Made by a program: the position numbers and the translations under genes. The notes under the pieces are model-generated. The model was not told the origin of the DNA, searched no databases, and saw nothing but the letters and a program-made list of their open reading frames with translations. A DNA stretch of 64,000 bases, from positions 20,150,001 to 20,214,000 of the forward strand of contig CM055612.1 in the NCBI GenBank assembly GCA_029379385.1. The letters run 5' to 3'. Of this stretch, positions 23,642 through 37,000 are shown piece after piece (positions within the stretch are counted from its first letter, which is position 1; each line of letters starts with the position of its first letter). The DNA comes from Quillaja saponaria. Lineage: Eukaryota > Streptophyta > Magnoliopsida > Fabales > Quillajaceae.

Positions 23642-24245
23642 TTAGTTTGTTTTAAATTTTTTAGTTTTATTTAAATGAAAAAAGATAAGCCAGCATGAGT
23701 GACCGTATTTTTGTTAATTATTAAAAATCAATTTCATAATTTTAAATTATACTTTTCATCCTTATGATTTACTTGAAAAGTCCCTATAATTTAACAATTT
23801 TCATTTTCATTCTTAAAATTTTACAAAATGGTTTGTTACATATATGTTGTGACGGTATATTCAACTTTTGTTAATATCGTCTGATATAGAGAGACGAACG
23901 TCTTGTGATATCTTACCTAAACAATAGATAAATATATAAAGTTTGTCCTTTTAAACCTTGTAGTTTTATGTAAAAGAGAAATGATGAGTTAGTATATATG
24001 AGTGGTAGTATTTTTTAATTATTAAAAAATCAATTTTGTAATTTTAAATTGTACTTTTCATCCTTATTATTTACTTGAAAAGTTAATTTCGTCCCTATAA
24101 TTTAACAATTTTCAGTTTCACCCTTAAAATTTTAAAAAATGGTTAGTTACATTTATATTGTGATAGTACATCCAACTTTGTTAATATCGCCTAATGTAGA
24201 GTGACGAAAATCATATGGATATCTTTCCTAGACAATAGACGAATA
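23642..24245. repeat. tandem duplication of an approximately 300-bp unit (two copies)
   Basis: Copy one (about 23642-23940) and copy two (about 23941-24245) share ordered blocks: TTTTAGTTTTAT/TTGTAGTTTTAT, AATTATTAAAAA, TACTTTTCATCCTTAT, TTTACTTGAAAAGT, CCCTATAATTTAACAATTTTCA, TTGTTAATATCG, GAGAGACGAA/GAGTGACGAA and CAATAGA. The copies differ by many substitutions and small gaps, so the duplication is old. It is noncoding. Confidence 0.8.
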
Positions 24246-26300
24246 ATTAATTTCCTCTACCTACAATCTCCATTAATGGTAACCCATTCACTACCAATCT
24301 ACCATGGCTACTTCACTACTATCACTGTCATCACCATCGTTTCACCAAACTCACCACTTAATTCATAACCACCACCATAACTCCATAACCAACATTTCAC
24401 CATCTGCCATATATACACTCCACCACTATTTGTCCGCCAGTTAGATTTATGCTTCAATAATATGAAAAACCAACAATTTCATCAACCTCAACAACAAGCA
24501 CATATCTAAAATTCATTCAAAATATCTAAGCATTTAGATTTCTATTATTGAAAATTTTTAAACTACAGAGATAAAACTGATTTTTAAGTATATTATTTGG
24601 ACGAAAAAGTATAATTTAGCCTAATTACTATTTTGTGTATGTGTGTGGAGGGAGTGGTGTATTTTTCTAATTAAAATAAATATTTAGGTAATAAAATGAA
24701 ATTAAGTCATTAAATTTATATTTTAAATAATTTAACTAAGTGTATATAATATCATGGGAGACCATATGGAATCTCTCATTTTTATATAGTACTAGCGAGT
24801 TACATTTTTATATTGTATTTTAATTTAATTTGAGAAAAAAAAAATTTATATATTAAAAAAGTGGAAGATGATAGGAGAGTGAGAGTGTGTGAGAGAGTAG
24901 AAAAACATTATTATTTTTTTGGCCATTAAAAGAGGGAGAGATGGTAAGAGAATGAGAGGGTGAGTAGAAGAGTGGAAGAAAGTAAAACAATGAGAAGGTT
25001 ATTATTTTTTGGCAATAATGGGGCGATTATTGTTTTTTTTTTTTTTTTCAAATAATTTAAATATTTAAATGTATGTATATTATATGATAGAAAATGATAA
25101 GAGTCTTTTGATTTTATTATAGTAGGAGACCATAAAGATCTTCTGACTTTTATAATAATATAAATATATAGATGAATAATGAAATCTCCTTTTACTTGGT
25201 TAGAAATTAAAATTAATAAACTCTTTTTGAAAAATAAATTTCCATGAAATACTTTTTACATAAAAATATTATACGGATAAACGAAATGAGTCTAAATGTT
25301 AGAACAAAAATACTATTTGACTGACCATGGGTTTTAGAGTAATGAATACGAATTTATTTTATTTTTACACTTAGTGATATTGGGATTAAATTTTGTGTAT
25401 CTTGAGTAGGACATTTTCAATTCAATTAATAACAGATTTTGTAAGTGGGGCTAAATTTTTATTTTATTTTATTTTTATTTTTATTTTTTTTATGGGTACA
25501 GGGATACAATTGTTGACTCTTATTAAATAAAATTTACTCCTTAAAGCATATCTTGATTACATTTTTGTATAAAATCTATTAAATTGTAATTTTTTTCATG
25601 CTTACGTACATATTCAATTAGTAATTCCTTTTGACATCATACTAACGATTAGGATAAATCTCATCTTGATCATCCTGAATATTAGATTTATTTTTTTATT
25701 AATAAATAGCCTATTACAAATTTAAGAGAAAATTTTGAAGAGATAATTAGAAAACAAAAATAATATGAGAAAATAAATATATTTTTTTTTTGGCTGACAT
25801 ATGAGAAAGTAGTTATTTTCCTTTTAAATCAAGAATTGATATGAACTATGATCATATTTATATCTACAAACTGTTATAAAGGATCCTAATTGAGATCGAT
25901 CATAGAAGCGATCCAAATAATTAGCTAGACTTTTTGAAAAAGTTTGGTTTAATTAGTCCTTGACTCATGGGGCATTGGCCCACAACACTAATTTGTTAAA
26001 AAGTAATGAATTTTAACGTTTTGTGCCCTTAACAAGAACTCGTGTTTTATGCTATGCCAATAATAGACATGTAAGTGCCGTGATTATTGCAAAATTTTAT
26101 ACATGTCTTTTCTCCCAAAAATTAATTTCAACAATATTTTACACGAAAAGTATAACAAAATTTTTATGGCGGATACATCATTTTGCTTATTGCCTTACTA
26201 TTTCATTTATAAATCATTAAAAAAGGATCTTAAGACACTGGTGTTTATAATCCTCAACCATTATTGTAAGTTTAGTAATATTTTTTGAGAGGGTGTCGTA
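24246..26300. other. AT-rich intergenic DNA, no gene
   Basis: CA/ATC-rich low-complexity sequence at 24250-24500, purine-rich GAGA tracts at 24880-24990 and poly(T) at 25030-25045. No ORF has a recognisable domain. Confidence 0.55.
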
Positions 26301-26319
26301 ATGTTTGAAAAATAATAAA

Positions 26320-26875
26320 ACCAAAAAGTTGTTTGGTTAATTTTTTTTAAGAGTACTTGTTCTATAATTTTTAAAAAGGTTTACAAGTATCTTAGGTGAT
26401 ACTTTCAAAACGTGACTATAGCTTTCTAATATTAAAGGTACAATAATAACCTTATTAATTTTGAGAAATCTAAAAAATATTCTTAATTAATTTATAAATC
26501 ATTTAATTTCTCTCCAATTTTTTTTTTCATCTTCCCTCTTATTTCCTACTTTCCCTTCCCTTCAAAAACAACATTTTTTTCCCAATAAATTTTTTCAATC
26601 TTCCCTCCAAATTAAAAAAAATTCCCAATTATCTTTTCATCTTTTATTATGAATAATAAAAGTTAATCAATGTTAATGTATATTTTTGTTATTTTATACA
26701 TTCACATCAACTTATAATTTGATTTACCAAACACCTTGTTTATTGCTTTTTTTACTTCACAACAACTTTTATAAAAAAATTACTAAACAAGATTGTTGTG
26801 ACTTTTTGACAGCTACTTTTTGATAATATGAAAGTCACAGCAGCTTTTTAAAAGTCACAGTATTACCAAACCAAG
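26320..26875. mobile_element. MITE-like element (TTTGGTAAT ends)
   Basis: The left end (AGTTGTTTGGTTAAT) and right end (reverse complement AGCTTGGTTTGGTAATACTG) are inverted. The same terminal motif flanks 48701-49053. Right-hand DNA holds repeated AAAGTCACAG. The ends and TSD are not exact. Confidence 0.4.
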
Positions 26876-26929
26876 CTTCACTCTATTGGGCCTGCACTGC
26901 GTTATCTTGATTGAATGAATAGGAAAGTG

Positions 26930-27540
26930 GCTGTTTTGCCCCCAAACCTAATTTTGTAAAATTTTTGTTTTGAAACTCTAATTTAGGCATAAAATTTTAA
27001 CTATTGATCCAAATGTCATTTAATTTCTTTCTATAGATCTTATTCATCCCATGATTGTGCCGGCACTTTCGAAATTCCAAAAGGACTTGGGCTTAACCAT
27101 TTTGCGCCTGAGTCTCATTTGGCAAATCTTTTACTTTGAAACTCTACATTGGACATAAAATCCTAACCATTGATCCAAATGACATTTTATTTTTTCATAA
27201 AGGTCTTATTTGTTTCAACGGTTGTGTTGATACTCTCATAATCCCAAAAGAACTTTTACTTGACTATTTTGCCCAATAAACCTCTTTTCACAAAAGTTTT
27301 ACTTTGAATCTTCAATTTGAGAATAAAATCTTAACTATTGATCCAAATAGCATATGTTTCTTCCTACAGGTGTTATTCATTCCCAAGGTCGTGCCAATAT
27401 TCTTACAATCCTGAGAAGACTTGAACTTGACCGTTTTACCACTTGAAACCCATTTTGCAAAGTTTTTGCTTTAAAGCTCTAATTTAGGCATAAAATGCTA
27501 ACCATTGATCCAAATGACATTTTGTCTCTTCCCACGACGT
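26930..27540. repeat. tandem repeat, period about 167 bp, about 3.6 copies
   Basis: The anchor TGATCCAAAT occurs at 27005, 27171, 27339 and 27506, so spacings are 166, 168 and 167. Each unit also carries (A/T)GACATTT or a variant, CTTATT(C/T)(A/G)T, CTTGAC(C/T) and a TTTGAAACTCTA-like block before the anchor. The copies are clearly diverged. The period is in the range of plant satellite monomers, but the array is short. Confidence 0.85.
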
Positions 27541-27544
27541 GAAT

Positions 27545-27672
27545 CAATGAGTCATCAAGGTGAGAATCTAAGAAGGCTTAGCTGCTTAGAGAAAAATGAA
27601 TTAGCGACTGAGGGAAATTTTGAGGATTAGAGTTAGGTCTGAAAGGTTCTTTTGTAAATGCACAAGTATATA

Positions 27673-27705
<33 letters not shown>

Positions 27706-29682
27706 TATATGTATGGTTCGATTTCGATTAACTAATGAAAAGTGAAAACTCGAAAATGAAAGAGTTCCAAAAATAACCAAAATCAACATCAAATATTTGA
27801 GTGATTCAGATCAGGTTACATCAGTTTAATCAACTCCGACTTTTAAATTATGGGTACTAAGAAAATACAATTGATATTATTGATATTATCTAAATCATGG
27901 TGTGCAAAATGTAATTTCTTATGTAACTTTTGATTTATGAGTACAAAAATTGCAATTAAAGTTATTGAATTTAAGAAATCAAGACAAGGATATTATATGA
28001 TACTATAAAAACAATTTTAAATTTATTACCTTAATAATTTTTTTATATGAACCTTAACATATATTTTAACATTAATAAGAACATGCTTTGAAGAATAATA
28101 TTAAAAAATAACTTACACTGTGTTTTGAACTAAATAAAAATATAATTTTTTTCAATTAATTTGAAATGAATTTTTATATTTAAAATAAAATAAATGAAAG
28201 TAAAATTTAGTTGAATTCTTTTGTTTGGAACATATGAAAAACTCATTACAATTTTAGTATTTTTACTAAACTATTTTACTTTTTTAATTAAAATGATCTT
28301 TGAAATAATAAGATAAAAATGATATATGGAGTAATAACCTATTATATGCTTCGTGAAGCTTTTTGGTAATATTACAGTTTGATGTTCATAGTTGGAGATA
28401 AACATATATAAATACATATAAATGTTCAATAATTATCATGAAACACAAGATATACTATAACAAATTTACAATTCAAGCAATTATGTAAGAAATATTTGGG
28501 AAAAAAATGTCATTTATTGTGAGAAAAATAATAAGGGTAAGTAATGTGTGTGAAATAACAAGATAAAAGTATAAGTTTAGTTGTTAAAAAAAAAAAGGGG
28601 TAAAATTATCATTTTAGGATGCGAAAAATAATAATAGTAAAATTGTCATTAAGGTAAAATTGTCATTAAAATGTATGAAACAATAAGGGTTAAAATTTCA
28701 TTTACAATGTAAAAAATTATAAGGATAAGCCTATCATTGAATGTTTGACCACTACTTACTAATATCAAACCAATTCTATAAAATAAAATTCTATGATATT
28801 TTGTGTAGAATTTAAAATTTAATAAAATGTAGATTTTAAATTGTATAATAACTTATTTATTTCAAATATAAAAAATATAATTATTTGTTTTTAATTTAAC
28901 TTTCATGTCACATCAAAATTATAAAATTTATAATGAGAATGTTTACTTTTTACGGCCACCTCAAAATTTTTAAACTCATAAAGTGAATGAAAAAAAAAGT
29001 AAAAAATCATACTTTTTAAGGACCAGGACAATCCCTTAGAGATATGTAAAATTTATTTCAAATAAACTGAAATTTACATTATTTTTTTGGAGGTTCCAAA
29101 TGCAGTGTTAACACATTAACAATAACACTTGTCGGAGAATTACCATTTTAGTGATTCGAGCAATCCATTACGAGTATGATCCAGTTAGTTTGATTTCATA
29201 CGTCTGACAGTTTAGAATAAATGCATGCATAATTCGTCGCCCCTGGAAACAAAGGAGACTTTAAAACTAAGGCAAAGGAAATTTTTCGACTGTAAATTGA
29301 CATAACAGCCCATGTCATATAAAAACAATTCCGTGGAGAAAGAACAATAAATCATAAAGTTTTAGCAGGTATCAAATTAAAAGTAATACAAATGGCAGAA
29401 CCAAGATAGCATCCCTACATTCAATGAGAATGTCCTTTTTTTTTTTGGCTACGAAAGAATGTCCCTTCACTCAACTATTCTACCACCACAGAAAAACAAT
29501 GCTCCGGAACAACAAGGGTGTTTTGCCCTTTTGGTAACGACACCCCAGGAATAAACAAATTATGAATTAATACTTAATCTGAATTGAATAAATAGAATAC
29601 CTTCACTATATTAGATGTCAAACTACAAACAATATACAAGAGGGGCATGCAATGAACAAGTCAGCATGTCAATAGCTCAGTC
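27545..29682. other. AT-rich intergenic DNA
   Basis: TA/GTAT microsatellite at about 27670-27715. The rest is AT-rich, with MITE-like material around 28110-28930 (long A/T arms) whose ends could not be fixed. No gene. Confidence 0.5.
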
Positions 29683-32674
29683 TCAAAATGTAGTGCTACT
29701 CTCACTTGCAGAAAGTGAGGGGCCTTCAGACTTCACGAGATGTGATCCTTTATTACTGATGTCAAGCCCCTGCAAGCCGCCAAGTTGATCATTCTGCATT
29801 ACATCTGTCAGTGGACGGGAGTTTGATTGATGAAGCTGATGAGTTGAAACACCAGACTGCAGGTGACTGAATGGCGGAAACTGCATGTTCTGGTGGCCAG
29901 CAGGTCCTGGATGTTGCTGGGCAGGGAAAGAAATTTGCTGCTGTAAATGGCACCTGTTGCATTCCTAAATTAAATGACTCGGAGGGGTTTAAAATTTCCC
30001 CAGTAGCAATCTTGAGCCTCTCAACTTCCTTCTGCAGTGCTTCATTAAGAGCTGCACGAGCATCAGATCAAGAACGCCATTTCAAAACTAGTGGCCCTTA
30101 GCAAAGTCTATTTCAACAAAAATCATTATGCTAAAGGAAATATGTTGTTCAAGTAAGAGTCAGACAATTGTCATATCTCAGTAAGAGTTACCAACTTACT
30201 ATCACGAAGCTGAGCCTGTTGCTCCATAGCTTGCAAGCGAAGCTTAAGCTCTGTATTTTCGGTACTCAGACCATTTGTGTCCCTCTATAAGTAAGAAAAG
30301 AAGTTCTGTCACACTCCTACTCAAGAAACTTTACAATTGTAGAACCATTGAGCTGGAAATGAATGAACAATTAGAAAAAAAGTATTAAATTCGTAGAAGG
30401 TGAAGGATTTAGGATTTCTTAGTTTCTTACCATTAGAAACTCATGAACCAAGGATTATGATGATTAAAGCAACATGAACAAGAACAACAATGCAACAGAA
30501 AACTAAAACATTTTTTTGTACAAGCTCTAAAGAATTTCTTGAATGGAGATGAAGTTTTTAATGGACAGAGAAAAAGAGTTCAATAGTTCATCCATGTTAC
30601 TTGACAGGGGAAATATTACAAATCAGTTCATTATAATTATTTATTACTTCATTTTTCTTTTCTGTTACTTAAGCTAATTTCTTTGGTGTTATGGACTTGG
30701 GTTAGCAAACTGATGTCAAATTAATTTTAGACATATGGCAACACAGACCTGGAATAGTGTAAGTTGGGCAGAAAGAGTGGTTGCTTCTTTCTGAAGGGTT
30801 TGAACTTTTAGCTCAAGTTCTTGAATATAACGAGCCTTTCTCTCTTTAGAGCGAGCAGCAGATTGCCGATTTGCCAATATTCTATATGAAACAAAATATA
30901 ACAGGCAAACATAAGTGAAGGAAAAGCAACAGAAACCACTAAAATATGGTTAAGAAAACGGAGTGCAACAGAGATCATATCTATTAGTAAAAAAACTAAT
31001 TTCTTTTCAGAGCTTCACAGCGTGTGCCTTTAGAAGTAACAAGCACTCTTGGTTGCTCCAGAAAAATCCTTCATTAGAAGTAAAACAGTTATTCCAAAAT
31101 GCATCCTACCAACTTCTGTTATGTCTATAATAAACAGCTTCATATGTTTCATAGATGACATTTGTTTATTCAGAAACAACTGAATCACCTTGATTCTCTC
31201 TCATTTTTTGTTTCTTTTTATTTTCTTGTGATAAAAAGAAAGGAAGGTTATATTAGCCTATGGAGATCTTCTACAGGCATAACCATGTAACCAAGTATTT
31301 CTAAACACTAAACAAGTTTGTGCTGGATTAGATCTGGCTCATATTATTGGGACCTGCCATGATGCCTGAAGCTTTCTCAAGGCAGTCAATATGTAGCCTG
31401 ATTCCAGACATACCAAAGGACTATGTGAAGGCAAGCCAGTGGCATAGAATTAATGGGCATGATACATATGTTCCAAATCATTGCCCAGTGAAACTAGAAG
31501 CAACAGGACCTCCTGCCCAGAAAAATAATTTGCCATTAATGCTTAGTTGCTTACAAATTACAATTAAGCCACACCATTCTGAGGTGAATCATGTAGGCTC
31601 TTCAAAATTATATAGCCTTTCACATGCCACTAATCTTCTAAGTTTTCTCCCCTTGCAAAGTATCCGTTACCATGACGGTTAAGAAGCTTTGCAAGTCGCA
31701 ATCCTCAGAATTGCACTACCATTGCTGAATTGAATAATAAAATAGTACTTATTCGTGGACAAAATTATGCACTTTAAATGATTATTAACCACATCATAGC
31801 CAACTTTGGTAATACAAAGTTATATCTATAGATATCAATCCAACTGGCAAGCAATTGATAAATGATAATGTATGTTTTTATGTCCTTAACTAATGAATTT
31901 GGAACTTATAGAAACAAGAAACAGCCAATTCAATAAAGAATAAGAAGAAGAAAACGAGGGAATAACTACTTGTTGTTATTGCTGCAATGGAATGTAACAA
32001 ATCCAACTTAGGACTGATTGAACAAAAGATGAAAGCTTTAATGACTGATTTACTTGTATTCTCACATTTTTCTCTGTTAATTAAGCATACCTCTTGGCTC
32101 GCTTAGGATCAATGGTCCAAAGCTCCGCTAACTTATCAGGAGGCATAGCCTTTTTCGCATCCATAATCTCCCCAAAACTTGTAGACGACGACCCATCTAC
32201 GGAGCAGGAATGCCGATGCCTTGGGTTCGCACCCGGACATTTCTCTCTTTCAGTACCATTCCCACTCTGATCCGACCCATTACCGCCTCCTCCGAGCTTG
32301 TCAACATCAATGTAGGTAGAGAATAGGTCGTCTTCGGATCCGATCTCTTCAAGGCCTGCCGTCGACCACCCATTATTAAACGGATCGGGAGGTGAGAGAT
32401 CCATAATGTCGTCGGGCATCCGGAAACTAACTTCAGAGTGAGCCCTCCTGTGATGGTGGTGGTGCTGGCTGTGGGTGTGGGTGTGGGTCCCACCATTACC
32501 ACCTCCGCTCCTGATGAATATCGAATAAGACGATGACGAAGTTGTAGTCGTCGTCGTTGTTGTGGCATTTGCGAGTGGTGGTGGGAATTGGTTTTTGTGA
32601 AGAGGAGGGGCACTAGCATTGCCATTGACAATGTGTGGATTAGAATTGAGGTTAGGATTTGAAGGTTGTTGCAT
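29683..32674 (-). CDS. group I bZIP transcription factor (bZIP18/52-like) with last-exon frameshift
   Basis: A nuclear DNA-binding protein of plant bZIP group I. Exons (minus): 32674-32091, 30881-30749, 30284-30200 and 30051 onward. The N-terminus is Thr/Ser/His-rich, then [28 protein letters not shown] and [10 protein letters not shown]. The basic region has [15 protein letters not shown] (N-x7-K, the group I signature) and is followed by a Leu zipper (about residues 190-280). In exon 4 the frame entering as ALNEALQ-type sequence (here [14 protein letters not shown]) through [15 protein letters not shown] ends at a TGA at 29791-29789, giving 354 residues. The conserved C-terminus ([30 protein letters not shown]) is in the +1 frame, ending at 29683. 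A one-base insertion near 29921-29930 explains this. It could be a real mutation or a sequence error. Confidence 0.9.
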
Positions 32675-33409
32675 TTTTATTTATTTTTTTGTTTCAGGCA
32701 AATCTTTGTGTCTTCTAAGCCGTCTATCTCTGCTTCTTTTTCTCACCAAGACTGTATCTTCTTCATTGCTTCTCCTCCCATTTGCAAGATCTTTTATTTA
32801 TTTATTTTTCTTAAAAAAAGAAAAAAGAAAAAAGAAAATGAGTATAATATTTAATAAAAAAATATTCATAGCTAATGGTTTTTTGACCAATAGGCCTAAG
32901 TTATACAATGAGCTGGCTAATTTCATTAAATTTTTTTGGAAAATATAAAGGAAAATCATCATGAATTCTTTTTCTCACGAAGAGTGTTTTTCTATTTCTC
33001 TGATAGCTAAGAAGATGTGCTCATTTTATTGATTTTTTGGATTTGAATATCTTTTGAGAAGATGGTGAAAAGTAAAATCTTTTATAAATTTTTTATTCTG
33101 ACGTGAATGGCATGCTTTTGAACGAACATAAAAGTAATTAATCAAGATGTGTATAAGTTGGTCATGACACACTTGACAACAAAATAAAAAAATTATTGAA
33201 ATCTAACATTTAAATCTAACAATTTTTTTTTTTTTTTTTTTTTTGTACAATTTATACTTCCAATTTTTTTTTTTCCACATGATCAAATGGTGTGATCCCC
33301 GTCTTAATCAAAAACACTATTCTAAATATAATCCCATTTGCCATGTAGAATGATTACCTACATGTCTTTATAACTGGTATTCTTTTAATGAATTTCCCAT
33401 ATTTAGATG
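32675..33409. other. bZIP upstream region and AT-rich DNA
   Basis: CT-rich leader-like sequence to about 32800, A/T homopolymers at 32810-32850 and poly(T) at 33221-33244. No other gene. Confidence 0.55.
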
Positions 33410-33414
33410 TTTAC

Positions 33415-33815
33415 TATTAATAAAATAATTGACCAAGCCCACTTGGCCCAACAAGACTTATACTTACAAATAAAATCCATCTTCCAAGTCCAAGTAAGCT
33501 CTTTCTCAATCTCTTATTCATCTATCCACATCCCGTAATGACTTGAGTTTCAGAGAGAGATCTCGAGTAATGCCCGACCTCCCATTTCTTTCTTATTTCA
33601 AGTTAGTCAAAGAACTCTAAGGACTCTTGAGCTGGGAGAGCCACCCTCGTATCCCAATAAATTGACCACCTGAGATAACCCCTATGAGCAGACCCTTAAA
33701 AGTGGACCACTTGGGCAAGCCTCCCGAATAGAGGACCACCCAAGAAATAGTGACCCCTGAGCTCGAAGGACCATGCATAAGAGATATTGGAACTCAGACA
33801 AATTCGACATTAACA
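33415..33815 (+). repeat. 5' LTR of the host element
   Basis: 401 bp, with a left end TATTAAT (decayed TGTTAAT) and right end CGACATTAACA, directly followed by the primer-site-like TTGACACAG. It includes the block CCACCCTCGTATCCC that marks, in the sister LTR at 54856, the exact site of the CACTA insertion. Confidence 0.8.
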
Positions 33816-34079
33816 TTGACACAGTTTGTGGGAAATCCTTTTGATTTGGGTTTTCTGATTCCTACCCAACTACCTCATTCACGACCTAAAGGCTTTGTTT
33901 GGTGACCCACGACATACCTAGACAGAGCTTAGGAGTAAAGAGCTCGGCTAAGACAGGAAAATATCTGTATGACATCTGGTATCAATGCCAATGAGGCCTG
34001 TCCAAAAGTCATCCTAGCCTTGCCTGGTGAAAACCTACGTAAGGAAGCTCGCATGACATCTGGGTATCAACGCCAAGGA

Positions 34080-37000
34080 TGTTATAACCCAGACATTAGG
34101 AATATTTGATGTAATAATGTCAAAATTTACGTAACGTAAAATTTTTAATTATAAAAATAAATAAGTATCGACGTGTACGTGAGATATGATAGTAAATAAC
34201 ATGAGTATAAAAGGGAGTAAATTAATAAATAATGTAAATTAGAGTAAATAAATATAAATAAATAAATTATATACACAAATTAAAGAATAAACATATACCA
34301 TCCATTTTTTTAGGGTGACTTTGACTTTGTTTTTTTTTATCTCTTTTCTCATTTTCCTTCTATTTTGACTGACCTACTTGTTTTCCTTCTTTTGTTCCAT
34401 AAATTTCTGCATCTTTCTTGACTGACCGAGGCTGCTACTTTCCTTCCTTTTTTTTTTTTTTGTTTTTGCTTATCTTAGTTAGTCTACATTTGCTTGAAGT
34501 GTACAGGTTCATCTACTGCCGTGGACTACCTTTACTTGGTTTCCCTTCACCTGTCTTTATTATAAGGAACCTTCCCTGTAGCAGTATCCTTGCTTCACTT
34601 TATAGCCATAGTTTCCTCTTTGTTCTTGCTCGTGCTATGCCCTACTTCTGCTTCTTTTTCTGTTGTTTCTCTTTGTTGGCTATGAATTCCTGTAATTAGG
34701 AGTAGCCAATTCCAACTCCTTGGTAAGTCTTTTCTATCTTCTCTTTCGTAGGCTAGTGGGGATTCTTTAGGCAGCCATGGGGGTTTCTTGCATTTTTAGC
34801 TTCTTGCATTCCTCTTTCCTCCTTTACCACAATGTCAGCCTAGCTGGGTATGGTCTTAGTTATTGGAGTGTGATTGTAGCTCTAAGAAGTGAGACAATAG
34901 TTATGGGATAAGGCTGAAGCAGCAGACTTGTGAGCTTTGAAATCTGTCGTGACCTTGGGGTGTTGGTGGAATGCCATAGGTGTTTTGCTGTAGCAGGTGA
35001 TAGGTAAAAGGTGGACCATATTCTGTTTTTTTTTCAACTTCTTGTAGTGAATTGAGGAAGGCAACAGTCTTGAACCTGTGTCAATCTTGATGTGTAGGTA
35101 AAGATGATTACCTTAGCTTGTACAAGCGTGTGTGTGTGTGTAGGAAAAGTAGTGGAAAGATAGCTTAGTACCAAGTTGTCGTCCCCTGGTTTGGGATAGT
35201 AGCTTGGTCATTTTTTTTTCCTCTTATGGCCGGCTAGCAAAAGTCAATAGGAGGAAGGTATTTTGGCGTTTAAGTGTCTTGGCATCAAGAGTAAAAGTTC
35301 AGGAATTTTCTTGCTATAAAATTATAGTTTAGCTAAGTTAGTTTTGCTAGTTTAAAAAATGGTAATCTCTTAATTTAGGTGAATAGTTTGGAATTCTTTT
35401 AAGTGTAGTTAAGGATGTGAAATTAGTGATTATATATTAGAAATTATAGTTTGAAGATGAGGTAGCTTATGAATTAGAGAAGTGTTAGAAGTGGAATATG
35501 AATAAGATGTAAATTGATGGACTTATATAAGTTTCTTGGTGAGTGTATATATGTATACATGTACATGAGTTACAATAAAATATGCCTACAAGATGTCTAG
35601 GAAAATGCCAAGAAGAAAAGCAGGGTCATATTTTGTAGGTCTGAGAAATCAAGTATTTCAGAAGCTTTCAAGACTAAATTAAATTAAAAGTTTTAAAGAA
35701 AAAATGTACCTTAGGGTCTTGATATGGTTTCTGCAAAATTTTGTAGCCTAGTTCCAAGTATATTTGTCGGTAAATCTTCTGGATTGTAGCAAGGTCAATG
35801 CAAGATTTTTAGTGTTTAAGTCAGTTCGGGAGTCTTTGTCGGGGGTTAGGGTTGGAATTAGGTTAAGGCCTCTGAATAAAAGTTGTTTCTAACTTCTTGA
35901 AACACTAGAATGGAGAGTTTTGTAACATAATTCCTAAGTTTGAAAATTCTGTAAATATCGAAATCTAAGATTGACAACTAGGAATATTTTGAGTGCTCTG
36001 TTTTTGTTTATGTGACGAATCAAGTAAGTTCTAGGCTGATTTTAGGAAAATTTCTAAATAAAAAAGCTAGATAACTTGCTAAAGTTAATATTTCAACTTG
36101 GTTTTATTAAATTTGATTAAGTATGTAAGTAAAAATAAACATATACCCAATGGGGTTGTGAAATGCCTAAAAAGATAAACCTTAAATAATTAACTGTACT
36201 AATATACACATCTAAATCTAAATAATGCATTTTATACCTATCTAGAAATATATAGTTGTCTATTAATAAATCAAACAAACGGAAATGGATTTCTTTCTTT
36301 TTTCTAGAGAAAGTTGTATTTAATTAACTAAGATAAGGTCAGAGTTGTCAAAATCCTACGTTTTACAGAATTTAATGCAACTTCAAATAATAAACTGTAT
36401 TGATATACAAATCTAAAAATTACAAATGATATACCATTATAAAGCTAGATGTGTCTAGTATTTAATAAATTTTACGAAACTGGATTTGAAATTTTCTAAG
36501 GAAAGATATGACTATTAGAGTGAACACTGGTCCAAACTTCAAGTTTGGACAGTTTCAACATCTTTAACTCACTAGTATTTTTCTATATTTTCTAATAGTT
36601 TCTTTCTACCCTATGCATTATCAAGACATCTAAAATGTCTCTTCATTATCAACCTTACCACATAAAGTACAATTCATATTACTTCACATACAATGGCTTA
36701 ATAGATAACTTTCATGAAGAAACCTATATAAGTTGATATATATAAGCTTAGTAATTAAAAGATTATAATAATAATGTTTATAAATTGAGTATTATTTGAA
36801 ATTATGAATCTCAGTTTCAGACCCTTTTTTGGTCTTGAAGACATATATGAGCGCAAGAACAAGTGACAAACAAAATTTATAAACCGGTGATTGGTTAATT
36901 GTTGCCTTTAGGAGCTAGATTATTATGTGTAATTTCATGTGTATTTAAATAAATGTGCAAGTGCGATGTTTTAATGAGTTATTTGAATCAAGCTGGTTTG

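Noticed and set aside
31347..31682. 111-residue plus-strand frame inside a bZIP intron
   Set aside because: It has no recognisable domain and sits within the 1.2-kb intron of a well-supported gene on the other strand.
32197..32631. 144-residue minus-strand frame overlapping bZIP exon 1
   Set aside because: It is an alternate frame of the exon, whose own frame has the conserved motifs.
34418..34699. 93-residue hydrophobic frame in solo LTR A, and similar frames in LTR B (38514-38807)
   Set aside because: They arise from T/C-rich LTR sequence, are not conserved between the two LTRs and have no domain.
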